Part shown: piece by piece, positions 49,394 through 58,839 of the stretch | Layout: every line of letters starts with the position of its first letter | Numbering within the stretch: position 1 is the first letter of the stretch | Source of the DNA: Corynebacterium sp. | GTDB taxonomy: Bacteria; Actinomycetota; Actinomycetes; Mycobacteriales; Mycobacteriaceae | Length of the DNA: 64,000 nt | Direction of reading: 5' to 3' | Assembly (NCBI RefSeq): GCF_030532195.1 | Contig: NZ_JAUNLP010000004.1 | Location: 167,496 to 231,495, forward strand | The notes under the pieces: generated by a model | The model's input: only the letters and a program-made list of their open reading frames with translations | What the model was told of the DNA's origin: nothing | Databases searched by the model: none | Program-made: the position numbers and the translations under genes

Positions 49394-50596
49394 ATGGATC
49401 TGTTGGACCCCGTGCTGCAGTCGTACCCCTGGGGTTCTCGTACTCATCTGGCGAGAATCACGGGTGCGGATGCTCCAACGTCGAAGCCGTGGGCCGAACT
49501 GTGGTTTGGTGCCCACGCGCTGGCGTCAGCGACGGTAGCCGGCGAGCCACTCGATCAGTTGATCGCGAAAGATCCAGTCGCGGCACTCGGACCAGCCAGC
49601 CAAGCAGACAGCGGAAAGCTGCCATTCCTGCTGAAGCTGCTCGCTGCGGATGAACCGCTGTCGCTTCAGGCACATCCGACACTGGCGGAGGCACAAGAGG
49701 GATTTGCCAATGAAAACGCGCAAGGCATCCCAGCGACAGCACACTTTCGTAACTACCGCGATGACAACCACAAGCCTGAGCTCATCGTCGCGCTGACTGA
49801 GTTTGATGCGCTGGCTGGATTCCGTCCGGTGGCGCGCACCAAGGAACTATTTGCGCAGTTGGCAGTGCCAGAGCTCGACCACTACATGGGTCTGCTCGAT
49901 GCTGCTGATGATGAAAGTGGTCTGCGCGCACTGTTCACCACCTGGTTGACGCTGCCGCAGGATGTCCTGGATGAGCTTGTCGCGGCAGTGGCGGGCAAGT
50001 GCGCGTTGTTCGCCAGTGACGATGAGGAGTTTGCGCTGGTGGCGCAGACTACCTGTGAACTTGCCCGCAAGTACCCGGGAGATCCGGGCGTGCTGGGTTC
50101 GATGCTGCTCAATCGTCTCCGCCTGCAGCCGGGTGAGGCTATTTTCCTCGGCGCCGGTCAGCTGCACGCTTACCTCAACGGTATGGGCGTGGAGATTATG
50201 GCCAATTCCGACAATGTCCTTCGCGGGGGATTGACATCCAAGCATGTCGACGTCGTGGAGCTATTACGTGTGTTGTCCTTCAGGCCACTGCCGTCGCCGG
50301 TGTTGCAAGCGCAGCGTGGTGATGATGGCTGGAACTACTATGCCGCACCAGTGCGCGAGTTCCGCCTGTGCTCGCGTGAGCTTGAACCGGGTGAGCGAGT
50401 GAACCTGGATGAAGGCTCAGCGACAATCGTCCTGCTGACCAAGGGGGCAGCGACGTTGCAGCATGGTGAGGCACACATAGAAGTGCCGTGTGGCCATGCA
50501 GCGTGGGTGCCAGCGGTCGATACTGCGGATACCGATATCGTGGCCGGAGCTGAAGATGCGGAAGTTTTTGTCGCCACGATTCCACACGTGATGTAA
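49394..50596 (+). CDS. manA: Mannose-6-phosphate isomerase, class I
   Basis: A 400-residue zinc enzyme that interconverts fructose-6-phosphate and mannose-6-phosphate. Zinc ligands are in SLQAHPTLAEAQEGF and YRDDNHKPELIVALTEF, and the catalytic region YLNGMGVEIMANSDNVLRGG is complete. GAGGAG lies about ten bases before the ATG. Length and position match Rv3255c. It ends before a strong two-way terminator. Confidence 0.95.
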   Translation: MDLLDPVLQSYPWGSRTHLARITGADAPTSKPWAELWFGAHALASATVAGEPLDQLIAKDPVAALGPASQADSGKLPFLLKLLAADEPLSLQAHPTLAEAQEGFANENAQGIPATAHFRNYRDDNHKPELIVALTEFDALAGFRPVARTKELFAQLAVPELDHYMGLLDAADDESGLRALFTTWLTLPQDVLDELVAAVAGKCALFASDDEEFALVAQTTCELARKYPGDPGVLGSMLLNRLRLQPGEAIFLGAGQLHAYLNGMGVEIMANSDNVLRGGLTSKHVDVVELLRVLSFRPLPSPVLQAQRGDDGWNYYAAPVREFRLCSRELEPGERVNLDEGSATIVLLTKGAATLQHGEAHIEVPCGHAAWVPAVDTADTDIVAGAEDAEVFVATIPHVM

Positions 50597-50671
50597 AAGC
50601 TTTGCCGTAGCTGTAGCGCGAAGGATGTCGCGGATTCGAAATCCGAGCCCCACATCCAGCGCGTCTATGAC

Positions 50672-50711
50672 AAAAGGACTCGAGGTCTGGTTTTCGACCT
50701 CGAGTCCTTTT
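50672..50711. terminator. Bidirectional terminator between manA and the lipoprotein gene
   Basis: Perfect 16-bp arms AAAAGGACTCGAGGTC / GACCTCGAGTCCTTTT around an 8-base loop; the A-run and T-run serve both converging genes. Confidence 0.92.
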
Positions 50712-50765
50712 CGCATATAGGGGATTACTTCTAGCGCCGGGAGGCGGAAGGGAGCTGATTCCGCC

Positions 50766-51656
50766 TTAAATTCCCGGATTCACCCAATCAATCAGGCGCT
50801 GAGCTTGGTTTCGGAAACCATTTGTCACCGAATTGTTCTCGGTATTGTCCTGAGACTGTGGCGCTGACCGAGAAGTCGTGCCCTGCCGCTGCGTCGACTC
50901 TGGTGCAGTCATCCCCGTGCCACCGGCATTGTCGGAGTCACTCGGCTCCTGCTGCGTGGACGGTGAGCTGGTATCCGGCTCCAACTTTGGAATCTCTGGG
51001 CGCGGCGTAGACGTCGGGGCCGTGGTCTGGCCCTGATTCGAACCCTGAATGGAGTTGCCACCGCTAGGCTGGCCAGGAGTATCTGGGGTGTTCGGCTTCT
51101 CCGAGGTCTCCGGTGCCGGCTTGGAGCCTGGTGTCGGCTCAGTCGTGCCAGCGCCAACTTGTGGCTTTTCAGTGCTGTTGCCGGAGCCATTGTCTGGCAG
51201 CAGTGGTACCGGCTTGCTCGGCTTCGGCGAGGCAACGCGGCTGGTAGGTGCTTCAGGTGCCTGCGCCGTGGAGGTAGGAGTTGTCGAGGTTGGCATCGAC
51301 GTTGCAGTGGTCGGTTCTGCCGCCGAATCAGATCCAGACGGCGGAATGTAGGCCTGCGGAGGCAGGTATGGGTCATCCTCGGTCGTAGGGATGTTCGACT
51401 GATGAGGAACCGACATACTGGTCGATTCCGAGAGAGTCGAGTTCAATTCCGAATTAGCGCCGGAGTTATCGCCCTGCTGCTCCAGTTCTGCGTCACTGGG
51501 CACTGGAGGCAGCGGAGCAGAAGAGCGCATTGTTGAATTTGCGCCGGCATTATCTGGCCGTGCATCCTCTGCAGCGCCACTGGCGGAACAGCTCACGAGT
51601 GCGGCACTGAGCGGGAGGGTCGTGAGAAGCAGACTTCCAAGAACCTTCTTCGCCAT
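50766..51656 (-). CDS. Ser/Thr/Pro-rich lipoprotein of unknown function
   Basis: A 296-residue protein with a lipoprotein signal (MAKKVLGSLLLTTLPLSAAL, lipobox LVSC with Cys at 23). The remainder is almost wholly low complexity, rich in Ser, Thr, Pro, Asn and Gln, with no folded domain I can see except perhaps the last 25 residues (TNGFRNQAQRLIDWVNPGI). It is probably an extended cell-wall-spanning protein, possibly glycosylated. AGGAG stands nine bases before the ATG at 51656. A secreted protein stands at this place in C. glutamicum (after manA). Confidence 0.75.
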   Translation of the reverse strand: MAKKVLGSLLLTTLPLSAALVSCSASGAAEDARPDNAGANSTMRSSAPLPPVPSDAELEQQGDNSGANSELNSTLSESTSMSVPHQSNIPTTEDDPYLPPQAYIPPSGSDSAAEPTTATSMPTSTTPTSTAQAPEAPTSRVASPKPSKPVPLLPDNGSGNSTEKPQVGAGTTEPTPGSKPAPETSEKPNTPDTPGQPSGGNSIQGSNQGQTTAPTSTPRPEIPKLEPDTSSPSTQQEPSDSDNAGGTGMTAPESTQRQGTTSRSAPQSQDNTENNSVTNGFRNQAQRLIDWVNPGI

Positions 51657-51713
51657 ATCTGGTGCTCCTATCGTGAGTTGATTCACCTTGCGATGAAAGA
51701 AGATAACAGTTTT

Positions 51714-51751
51714 ATTACGAGGCTTGGCAACTAACTTAACATGCTCGTAAT
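51714..51751. promoter_or_regulatory. 8-bp inverted repeat in the gap before the DUF4259 gene
   Basis: ATTACGAG (51714-51721) and CTCGTAAT (51744-51751) are perfect complements 22 bp apart, in the 292-bp gap between divergent genes (51657-51948). It could be an operator or stem; nothing else clear is seen in that gap. Confidence 0.3.
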
Positions 51752-51948
51752 CATTCGACTAGAGGGAATTCCTGGTGGCGGACTTACAACGCCCCACATA
51801 GTGTTAAATTGGCGAGAACTCAGGTACAAAATCTGAATAAGGCCCGCAAGCCGCACTGTGGTGCTGTTTTCTGGTTTTCGGATAGTTCGATTAGTTGAAT
51901 AGTCCAATGAGGTCCTTTGGTTCGTAGCGCGAAGGGAGCGTTTCCACC

Positions 51949-52323
51949 ATGTCCGTCTGGGATACCGAGGTTTTTCACAATGATTCAGTCATCGAACTTT
52001 TCGATGAAGTCCAAGATTTGGATCCGCAGGATCGCACGGGCGCATTAATCGACGCCGGGCGCATTGGACTGGACACGGATGACCAGGATGAAACCACATG
52101 CGCAATCGCAGCGGCAATCATCATCGCGATCTGGAACGGTGCTCCGTTTGGCGGCGGTGAAATCCTGGAGGATTACAGCTTCATCCGCGAAGGCATCGCA
52201 GACAGCAGTGGCGATGAGGAAGAAGCGCAGTCGATTGCATCCGAGGTATTCGATACTCTGCTGGGGGAACTCAGTGAGTCCACTCAGGCCGCACTGGAAG
52301 ACTTTGTCGAAGCGGTAGAGTAG
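51949..52323 (+). CDS. DUF4259-like small acidic protein
   Basis: A 124-residue acidic protein beginning [20 protein letters not shown], the N-terminal pattern of the DUF4259 family (W-D/G-x-x-x-F-x-N-D). One hydrophobic helix ([14 protein letters not shown], about 50-63) may be buried rather than membrane inserted. GGGAG lies ten bases upstream of the ATG. No function is known. It stands between the lipoprotein gene and ahcY, as in C. glutamicum. Confidence 0.65.
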   Translation: MSVWDTEVFHNDSVIELFDEVQDLDPQDRTGALIDAGRIGLDTDDQDETTCAIAAAIIIAIWNGAPFGGGEILEDYSFIREGIADSSGDEEEAQSIASEVFDTLLGELSESTQAALEDFVEAVE

Positions 52324-52436
52324 ACCACCGTGCCTGTGGTCGAGCTCCACAGTCGGGTTTTCATGCCCAGAGTAGGCCAGGCGCAGTTAGAACTAAATCC
52401 ACTTTTATCCATATTTTCTTAAAAAGAAGGCGTTAC

Positions 52437-53891
52437 ATGACTTCGAAGAACACTGATTTCAAGGTTGCAGATCTTTCTCTGGCAGCCGCCGGCCGTCACC
52501 AGATTCGCCTGGCTGAGCATGAAATGCCGGGCCTGATGGCGCTGCGTGAAGAATATGCAGAGCAGCAGCCACTGGCCGGAGCCCGTATCTCCGGCTCCAT
52601 TCACATGACTGTTCAGACGGCCGTGCTCATTGAGACCCTCACTGCGCTGGGCGCACAGGTTCGTTGGGCATCGTGCAACATTTTCTCCACTCAGGATGAG
52701 GCCGCAGCGGCCGTCGTCGTCGGCCCGAACGGCACCCCGGAAGATCCGCAGGGTGTTCCGGTCTTCGCCTGGAAGGGTGAGACACTGCCGGAGTACTGGT
52801 GGTGCCTGGATCGCATCTTCGACTGGGGTGATGAAGATGCCAACATGATTCTCGACGACGGCGGTGATGCCACCATGGCCGTAATTAAGGGTATGGAGTT
52901 CGAGGATGCTGGCCTCGTGCCGCCGGCTGATGAGTCTGACGCGGATGAGTTCATCGCCTTCAAGGACATGCTGCGTGAGAGCCTGGAGAAGGACTCTGGC
53001 CGCTGGCACCGCATTGCCAAGTCCGTCAAGGGTGTTACTGAGGAGACCACCACTGGTGTCCACCGCCTGTACCACTTCGCAGAGCAGGGTCTGCTGCCGT
53101 TCCCGGCAATGAACGTCAATGACGCAGTCACCAAGTCCAAGTTCGATAACAAGTACGGAACCCGCCACAGCCTCATCGATGGCCTGAACCGCGGTACCGA
53201 CATGCTGATTGGCGGCAAGAACGTACTGGTCTGCGGCTACGGCGACGTGGGCAAGGGCTGCGCCGAGGCACTGGCTGGCCAGGGTGCTCGCGTACAGGTC
53301 ACCGAAGCGGACCCGATTAACGCGCTGCAGGCTCTGATGGACGGCTTCGATGTTGTCACCACTGACAGCGTCATCAGCGATGTCGACATTGTGATTACCG
53401 CTACCGGTAACAAGGGCATCATCACCTTCGAGCACATGCAGCAAATGAAGGACCACGCAGTTCTGGGCAATATCGGTCACTTCGACAACGAAATTGATAT
53501 GCACAGCCTCCACCACCGCGACGACGTTCGTCGGGTGGAAATCAAGCCGCAGGTCGCCGAGTACATCTTCCCGCATGCCGACGGCGAAGAACGCTCCCTC
53601 ATCGTGCTGTCGGAAGGCCGCCTGCTGAACCTGGGCAACGCCACCGGTCACCCGTCGTTTGTCATGTCGACCTCGTTCGCTGACCAGACCATCGCTCAGA
53701 TTGAGCTGTTCTGCAACGGTGATAAGTACGACAATTCGGTCCACCGTCTGCCGAAGATTCTCGATGAGAAGGTCGCCCGTATTCACGTCGAGGCCCTCGG
53801 TGGTGAAATCACTCGCCTGTCCAAGGAGCAGGCAGAGTACATCGGTGTCGATGTCGAAGGCCCATACAAGCCGGAGCACTACCGCTACTAA
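52437..53891 (+). CDS. ahcY: S-adenosylhomocysteine hydrolase (adenosylhomocysteinase)
   Basis: A 484-residue NAD-dependent enzyme that splits S-adenosylhomocysteine to adenosine and homocysteine, relieving product inhibition of methyltransferases. It has [35 protein letters not shown], the NAD-binding [33 protein letters not shown], and the C-terminal KPEHYRY that closes over NAD. It also has the actinobacterial insert around residues 140-190. Followed 34 bp later by tmk. Codon bias suggests high expression. No riboswitch was seen upstream. Confidence 0.97.
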   Translation: MTSKNTDFKVADLSLAAAGRHQIRLAEHEMPGLMALREEYAEQQPLAGARISGSIHMTVQTAVLIETLTALGAQVRWASCNIFSTQDEAAAAVVVGPNGTPEDPQGVPVFAWKGETLPEYWWCLDRIFDWGDEDANMILDDGGDATMAVIKGMEFEDAGLVPPADESDADEFIAFKDMLRESLEKDSGRWHRIAKSVKGVTEETTTGVHRLYHFAEQGLLPFPAMNVNDAVTKSKFDNKYGTRHSLIDGLNRGTDMLIGGKNVLVCGYGDVGKGCAEALAGQGARVQVTEADPINALQALMDGFDVVTTDSVISDVDIVITATGNKGIITFEHMQQMKDHAVLGNIGHFDNEIDMHSLHHRDDVRRVEIKPQVAEYIFPHADGEERSLIVLSEGRLLNLGNATGHPSFVMSTSFADQTIAQIELFCNGDKYDNSVHRLPKILDEKVARIHVEALGGEITRLSKEQAEYIGVDVEGPYKPEHYRY

Positions 53892-53925
53892 GCACCATCA
53901 CGTCAGGACAGGGCAGAGCTAGAAC

Positions 53926-54555
53926 ATGATCATCGCGGTCGAGGGAATTGACGGCGCCGGTAAGAATACCTTGGTCACAGCTGTATCTGAGGAGCTGCGA
54001 AGGCGCGGTCACTCCGTCGGTACGATGACGTTCCCGGCGTATCGGCAGACTATATTCGCTGATTTCGCCGATCAGGCTCTGCACGGTCAGCTTGGTGATG
54101 CCGCAGACTCCGCGTGGGCAATGGCGTTGTTGTTCGCGCTGGATCGCAGGGAACGTCGTCAAGCGATTGAGACTGCGGCGAGTGAGAACGACGTGCTGAT
54201 CATCGACCGCTACGTTGCGTCAAATGCGGCGTACTCCCAGGCACGCACGCGAGATTCCGCGATCGTCGAGTGGATTGAGAAGACTGAATTCGGCGAGTTT
54301 CAGCTTCCGCTTCCCGACGTTCAGGTCTGCCTGGCCACATCGGTGGACGTGGCGGCAGGGCGTGCACGACACCGTGAAGCGACGGTTTCTGAGCGTGTAC
54401 GTGATGCCTACGAAAAGGACTCGAGCCTGCAAGAGCGCACGTTAGCGGCGTATTTGAAGTTTGCCGAAACCTCGTGGCAATCGCCGTGGCTGGTGTTGAC
54501 TGGGGATGATGGGGCAAACCAGTTAATCGAATGGATTAGCGAAAATCTTAATTAA
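53926..54555 (+). CDS. tmk: Thymidylate kinase
   Basis: A 209-residue P-loop kinase that phosphorylates dTMP to dTDP. The P-loop reads VEGIDGAGKNTL, with Asn after the Lys where many bacteria have Ser/Thr; actinobacterial Tmk commonly differs there. DR(Y/H) motif is IIDRYVASNAAYSQ and the lid region (DVAAGRARHREATVSERVRD) supplies arginines. Divergence from typical Tmk is like that of Rv3247c. Immediately upstream of mtrA, with a small GCGGA-GCAA-TCCGC hairpin (54561-54574) between them. Confidence 0.92.
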   Translation: MIIAVEGIDGAGKNTLVTAVSEELRRRGHSVGTMTFPAYRQTIFADFADQALHGQLGDAADSAWAMALLFALDRRERRQAIETAASENDVLIIDRYVASNAAYSQARTRDSAIVEWIEKTEFGEFQLPLPDVQVCLATSVDVAAGRARHREATVSERVRDAYEKDSSLQERTLAAYLKFAETSWQSPWLVLTGDDGANQLIEWISENLN

Positions 54556-54583
54556 TCGATGCGGAGCAATCCGCCTTAACGTT

Positions 54584-54589
54584 TAGAAT
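54584..54589 (+). promoter_or_regulatory. -10 box for leaderless mtrA transcript
   Basis: TAGAAT is followed by seven bases (AAATTTT) and the mtrA ATG at 54597; no Shine-Dalgarno is present, so mtrA is probably leaderless from this promoter. Confidence 0.5.
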
Positions 54590-54596
54590 AAATTTT

Positions 54597-55271
54597 ATGA
54601 GCTCAAAAATCCTGGTTGTTGATGATGATCCGGCCATCGCCGAGATGCTCACTATGGTGATGGAACGTGAAGGATTCGACACCGTAGTTGTAGACAATGG
54701 CATTGATGCCGTCGAAGCAGCCGAGAGGGAAAACCCAGACCTGATTCTGCTGGACCTCATGCTGCCGGGTATGGGCGGTGTTGATGTGTGCCGTACGGTG
54801 CGCGAGACTTCGGCGGTGCCGATTATCATGCTGACTGCGAAGACTGACACGGTCGACGTAGTCCTCGGCCTGGAATCTGGCGCGGATGACTATGTGACGA
54901 AGCCGTTTAAGCCAAAGGAACTGGTTGCGCGTGTGCGTGCCCGTCTGCGTCGGCAGGAGGACAGCCCGAGTGAGACGCTTGAAGTCGGTGACCTCACCAT
55001 TGACGTGCCTGGTCACGCTGTGTTCCGCGATGGCAAGGAAATTTCGCTGACTCCGCTGGAGTTCGATCTTCTGCATGCGCTTGCGTCGCGTCCGAAGCAG
55101 GTTTTTTCCCGCGATGAGCTGCTGGAGAAAGTCTGGGGCTACCAGCACACTTCTGATACCCGTCTGGTGAACGTGCACGTTCAGCGCCTGCGCTCGAAGA
55201 TTGAGCTCGATCCGGAAAATCCGCAGATTGTGCTCACTGTTCGCGGTGTCGGTTACAAGACGGGCGACTAG
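54597..55271 (+). CDS. mtrA: Response regulator MtrA (OmpR/PhoB family)
   Basis: A 224-residue response regulator: receiver domain with acidic pocket VVDDDPAIAE, phosphoacceptor D53 (LLDLMLPGMGG), Thr and Lys in MLTAKTD and TKPFKPKEL, and a winged-helix DNA-binding domain (DELLEKVWGYQHTSDTRLVNVHVQRLRSKIE). It controls cell-wall hydrolases, osmoprotection and division in corynebacteria and is essential in M. tuberculosis. Likely target in this window: the M23 peptidase gene at 4236. It precedes its kinase by 43 bp. Confidence 0.97.
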   Translation: MSSKILVVDDDPAIAEMLTMVMEREGFDTVVVDNGIDAVEAAERENPDLILLDLMLPGMGGVDVCRTVRETSAVPIIMLTAKTDTVDVVLGLESGADDYVTKPFKPKELVARVRARLRRQEDSPSETLEVGDLTIDVPGHAVFRDGKEISLTPLEFDLLHALASRPKQVFSRDELLEKVWGYQHTSDTRLVNVHVQRLRSKIELDPENPQIVLTVRGVGYKTGD

Positions 55272-55314
55272 GCCACAGGGCTAAGGGCTAGTCAGCTTAA
55301 GTGGGAGCCATTTC

Positions 55315-56994
55315 TTGCGTCGATTAATTACAAAGCTTCAAAACCTCACGAATCGATTTTTGACGTGGGCGATTACGCTCTGGCGGACATCGATTCAGGC
55401 TCGCATTCTCACCTCTGTAGTCGTACTGAGTGCGATGGTGATTGCGGTGCTGGGGTTTGCGCTGGCAACAATCGTGGCTCAACGGTTGATTGACGCTAAG
55501 GTCACGGCGGCGGATGAAGAAATTGATCGTGCCCGCGCAGTGGTGGAGCAGGCGATAGAAAATTCCACGGCCAACGAGTTGCAGGCACTGCTCAATATCG
55601 GCCGAGATGCCTTGGTCAACCGCACATCCAATGCGGGCTCGGCCCCACTGACAAGCTATGAGCCACTTCTGTTAGCGCCGGTGCCACGGGGCACAGTGTT
55701 GGCGACTTCGCCGTCAGGCACCGAGGTGCCACAGCGCCTGCATGACATTGTGCGGCAAGGACAGATTGCCTATCAGGTACGTCAAGTGCCAGATGAAAAC
55801 GGTGGCACTTATTCGGCGCTAATCATCGGTACACCCACCTCGACCTCGGTGGACGGCCTTGAGCTCTATTTAGTGACGCCAATGGCCGCAGAGGAATCCA
55901 CAATTAAGCTGGTGCGTGGCCTGCTCGCCGGCACCACGGTTGTGATTCTGGCGCTGCTTGGCGGCATCACGTGGTTCTTCTCCAATCAGGTGACGCAGCC
56001 AGTGCGCTCTGCCGCGCAAATTGCGCAGCGTTTCGCCGATGGCCACCTGCGCGAACGTATGGCGGTACAGGGCGAAGATGACATGGCGCGACTGGCCATG
56101 AGCTTTAACAAGATGGCGGAATCGCTGTCGACGCAGATTAGGCAACTGGAGGAGTACGGCAGTCTGCAGCGGCAGTTCACCTCTGACGTGTCGCATGAGC
56201 TGAGAACCCCGTTGACCACTGTGCGCATGGCCGCCGACATGATTGCCGATGGCGCTGAAGACCTCGATCCGGCAACACGACGCGCTGCAGAGCTCATGAA
56301 TGAGGAGCTCGACCGGTTTGAGATGCTGCTCAATGACCTGCTGGAAATCTCCCGCCACGACGCGGGCGTCGCTGACCTTTCCGCCGAAAAGGTCGATGTC
56401 CGCCGCTGTGTTGATGCCGCGTATCAGCAAGTGGCCGTTGTGGCTAAGGAAACCGGTACTCCGATCCGGCTGCATCTGCCAGAAGAGCCAGTCATTGCCA
56501 CCGTTGATTCCCGCCGCATCGAGCGCGTACTGCGCAACCTCATGGCCAACGCGGTGGACCACAGTGAGGGCAATCCCGTCGATGTCACGGTTCATGCCAG
56601 CGACTCCGCCGTGTCCTTCACAGTTGTTGACCACGGTGTGGGACTCAAGCCAGAGCAGGCAGACCTGGTCTTCAACCGCTTCTGGCGCGCAGACCCCTCC
56701 CGCGTGCGGCGCACCGGCGGCACTGGCCTGGGACTGGCAATCGCGCGCGAGGACGCGCAGCTCCACGGCGGAGACCTCGATGCCTTTGGCGTGCCGACGG
56801 TCGGTAGCTGTTTCCGCCTGACAGTTCCGCTGGAGCCCAACACCAACTTCGGTGAGCACCCACTCGGTCTGGAAGTCCCGCCCCTGCCAACTCAGGCGCC
56901 GCACCAAGAGCTGGTGCAGCCTCTTGCGTTGGAGCAGGGCGCAAGCGATGACACCCACGAGCAGCTAAATGATCGAGAGGAGAGGGACAGCTAA
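55315..56994 (+). CDS. mtrB: Sensor histidine kinase MtrB
   Basis: A 559-residue membrane kinase partner of MtrA. Two membrane helices (about 33-60 and 200-222) flank an extracytoplasmic domain of about 140 residues, followed by HAMP, the phosphoacceptor H294 in SDVSHELRTPLTTVRM, and HATPase motifs NLMANAVDHSEG, DHGVGLKPEQADLVF and GGTGLGLAIARE. Start codon is TTG 55315 with GGGAG seven bases upstream. The stop is immediately followed by the lpqB ATG. The C-terminal tail of about 50 residues is not conserved. Confidence 0.97.
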   Translation: MRRLITKLQNLTNRFLTWAITLWRTSIQARILTSVVVLSAMVIAVLGFALATIVAQRLIDAKVTAADEEIDRARAVVEQAIENSTANELQALLNIGRDALVNRTSNAGSAPLTSYEPLLLAPVPRGTVLATSPSGTEVPQRLHDIVRQGQIAYQVRQVPDENGGTYSALIIGTPTSTSVDGLELYLVTPMAAEESTIKLVRGLLAGTTVVILALLGGITWFFSNQVTQPVRSAAQIAQRFADGHLRERMAVQGEDDMARLAMSFNKMAESLSTQIRQLEEYGSLQRQFTSDVSHELRTPLTTVRMAADMIADGAEDLDPATRRAAELMNEELDRFEMLLNDLLEISRHDAGVADLSAEKVDVRRCVDAAYQQVAVVAKETGTPIRLHLPEEPVIATVDSRRIERVLRNLMANAVDHSEGNPVDVTVHASDSAVSFTVVDHGVGLKPEQADLVFNRFWRADPSRVRRTGGTGLGLAIAREDAQLHGGDLDAFGVPTVGSCFRLTVPLEPNTNFGEHPLGLEVPPLPTQAPHQELVQPLALEQGASDDTHEQLNDREERDS

Positions 56995-58836
56995 ATGGTG
57001 CACCTACAGCAACCTGCGCTTCGGCGCTCAATGCGTAAACTCGCCGCGCTTAGCTCCGTGGTCATTTTGGGCACCGCAGCGGGATGTACAACTATCCCGC
57101 GAAATACCACGCCACAAGTGTTACGGCCGTTCCAACCGCCTCAGGTAGACATTGAGGTTCCCCAACCGCGGCCAAACGTGAACGCGGATGTTATCCTGCG
57201 TGACTTCTTTGCCGCTGCTGCACACCCCATCGATGACTTCCAGGCGATGCGCGCGTTTATGACTCCAGAATTAGCGGCCAGCTGGAAGCCTCTGGACAAG
57301 GCTCGCATCCTCGATGGTGTCAATCTGATTTCGCAGACTTCGGGTGGGAAGAAGCACCAAACGTTTACTGCCCGCGGTGCCACGGTCGGCCAATTGGGCA
57401 CCGATGGGGCGTATGAGCCGCAGTCCGGTGACTTCGAAGAAACCGTTGAGATGACGCTTGGCGACGACGGTCAGTGGCGTATTTCCTCACTGCCAGATGG
57501 TGCGGTCATGGAGCGCCAGGCATTTTTGGACAATAATCGCCCCCGCAATCTCTACTTCTTGGACCCGGCAGGAAACCACCTGGTCACCGACCGTCGCTGG
57601 CTCTACCGCGGTGTTAACGATGGCGCGACTAATCTTCTGACCAAGCTGAAAAATGGTCCTTCCGCGCCACTTGTGCCCGGTGTGACGACGGTGCTTGGCC
57701 CCAACGCTTCCATTTCCGTCGAGGCGGTGCCTGTCACTAGTTCGGAGGGGCGAAAGGTCGAAATCACTGGCCTGGGCGATGTCTCTGAAGAGCTGCGTGT
57801 CATGCTTGCTGCGCAAATTGTCTGGACACTCGACATGGCTGTGCTGCCGGGACCGTGGATTCTCATGGCCGATGGCAAACCACTGGTGCCGACGCATGAG
57901 GGACCGTGGACCAAGGACACCGACGTTATCCAGCTCTTTGACCCTAACCATCTTCCCGCCGATAGCGCGGGTCTGCGCACAGTCGATCGCGGCGGTATCT
58001 ATGAAATCGTCGATGGCCGTTCGCAACCGGTTGGCCAGGGATGGCGCGCTAGCGGCAACACCTTCGTGGCGTCTGCCGCGGTGGGAGTCGACGCGACGGG
58101 CAATGACCTCATCGCGGCGGTGTTCCGCTCCAGTCTCGACGGTCGCTCTAGCGTGCAAAATCGTGGCGAGTCCACGTTGATGCTCGGCGGTCCCAAGGAC
58201 ACATCCGTACCAGTTCTTACCGCAGAAAGCCTGTCGCGTCCGACATGGTCGCCCGATGCGGCGGCAGTGTGGACAGTGAAGGACGGAACCACGGTCATGC
58301 GTCTGGTACGTCCATCTGGTTCGCCACAAATTCAGCAGGAAGAGGTCGACGTCAGTGAGTTCGACGACCTGCTCGAAGGTGATGAACTCACCGGCCGTGA
58401 GCCAATGCGCATATCCGAATTCCGTATCGACCCATCGGGTACCCAAGCCGCAATGATCATCGGCGATCAAGTCCACATCGCTACCATCCAGCGCAGCGAG
58501 GACAGTCCGTGGAAGCTAACGCATCGTCGTCAGATTCCGTTGCCCGAGGCCATTTCGCCGTTGTCGCTGACGTGGTCGGCAAATCAGACAATCACCGTCG
58601 GCGGTTACAGTGGGGAGACTCCGATGCTCACCGTCTTCCCCGACGGCGCGACGACTTCCGTCCTGCCCAAGACCAACCTCAGCCCGCCAATCGCCGTGGT
58701 CACAGCTAATTCGTCAAAGCGCTATGCGCTGGATACCAACGGTCTGTTCGAGCTAATCTCCAGCGAGGGACAAGAGGAATTCTGGCGTCGCGTAGATGGC
58801 GCACGCGGGCGCATGGCTCCGGTGTCCGTGGAATAA
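56995..58836 (+). CDS. lpqB: Lipoprotein LpqB
   Basis: A 613-residue lipoprotein with a signal ending in lipobox TAAGC (Cys 31). After it come the GerMN-like domain (about 190-350) and a C-terminal beta-propeller region (PTWSPDAAAVWTVKDG, SLTWSANQTITVGGY). LpqB binds the extracytoplasmic part of MtrB and tunes the MtrAB system; the fixed mtrA-mtrB-lpqB order is kept here. No gap to mtrB, so they are co-translated. Confidence 0.94.
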   Translation: MVHLQQPALRRSMRKLAALSSVVILGTAAGCTTIPRNTTPQVLRPFQPPQVDIEVPQPRPNVNADVILRDFFAAAAHPIDDFQAMRAFMTPELAASWKPLDKARILDGVNLISQTSGGKKHQTFTARGATVGQLGTDGAYEPQSGDFEETVEMTLGDDGQWRISSLPDGAVMERQAFLDNNRPRNLYFLDPAGNHLVTDRRWLYRGVNDGATNLLTKLKNGPSAPLVPGVTTVLGPNASISVEAVPVTSSEGRKVEITGLGDVSEELRVMLAAQIVWTLDMAVLPGPWILMADGKPLVPTHEGPWTKDTDVIQLFDPNHLPADSAGLRTVDRGGIYEIVDGRSQPVGQGWRASGNTFVASAAVGVDATGNDLIAAVFRSSLDGRSSVQNRGESTLMLGGPKDTSVPVLTAESLSRPTWSPDAAAVWTVKDGTTVMRLVRPSGSPQIQQEEVDVSEFDDLLEGDELTGREPMRISEFRIDPSGTQAAMIIGDQVHIATIQRSEDSPWKLTHRRQIPLPEAISPLSLTWSANQTITVGGYSGETPMLTVFPDGATTSVLPKTNLSPPIAVVTANSSKRYALDTNGLFELISSEGQEEFWRRVDGARGRMAPVSVE

Positions 58837-58839
58837 CAA

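Noticed and set aside
52419..53879. 486-codon minus-strand frame across ahcY
   Set aside because: Antisense shadow of a strongly biased gene; no motif.
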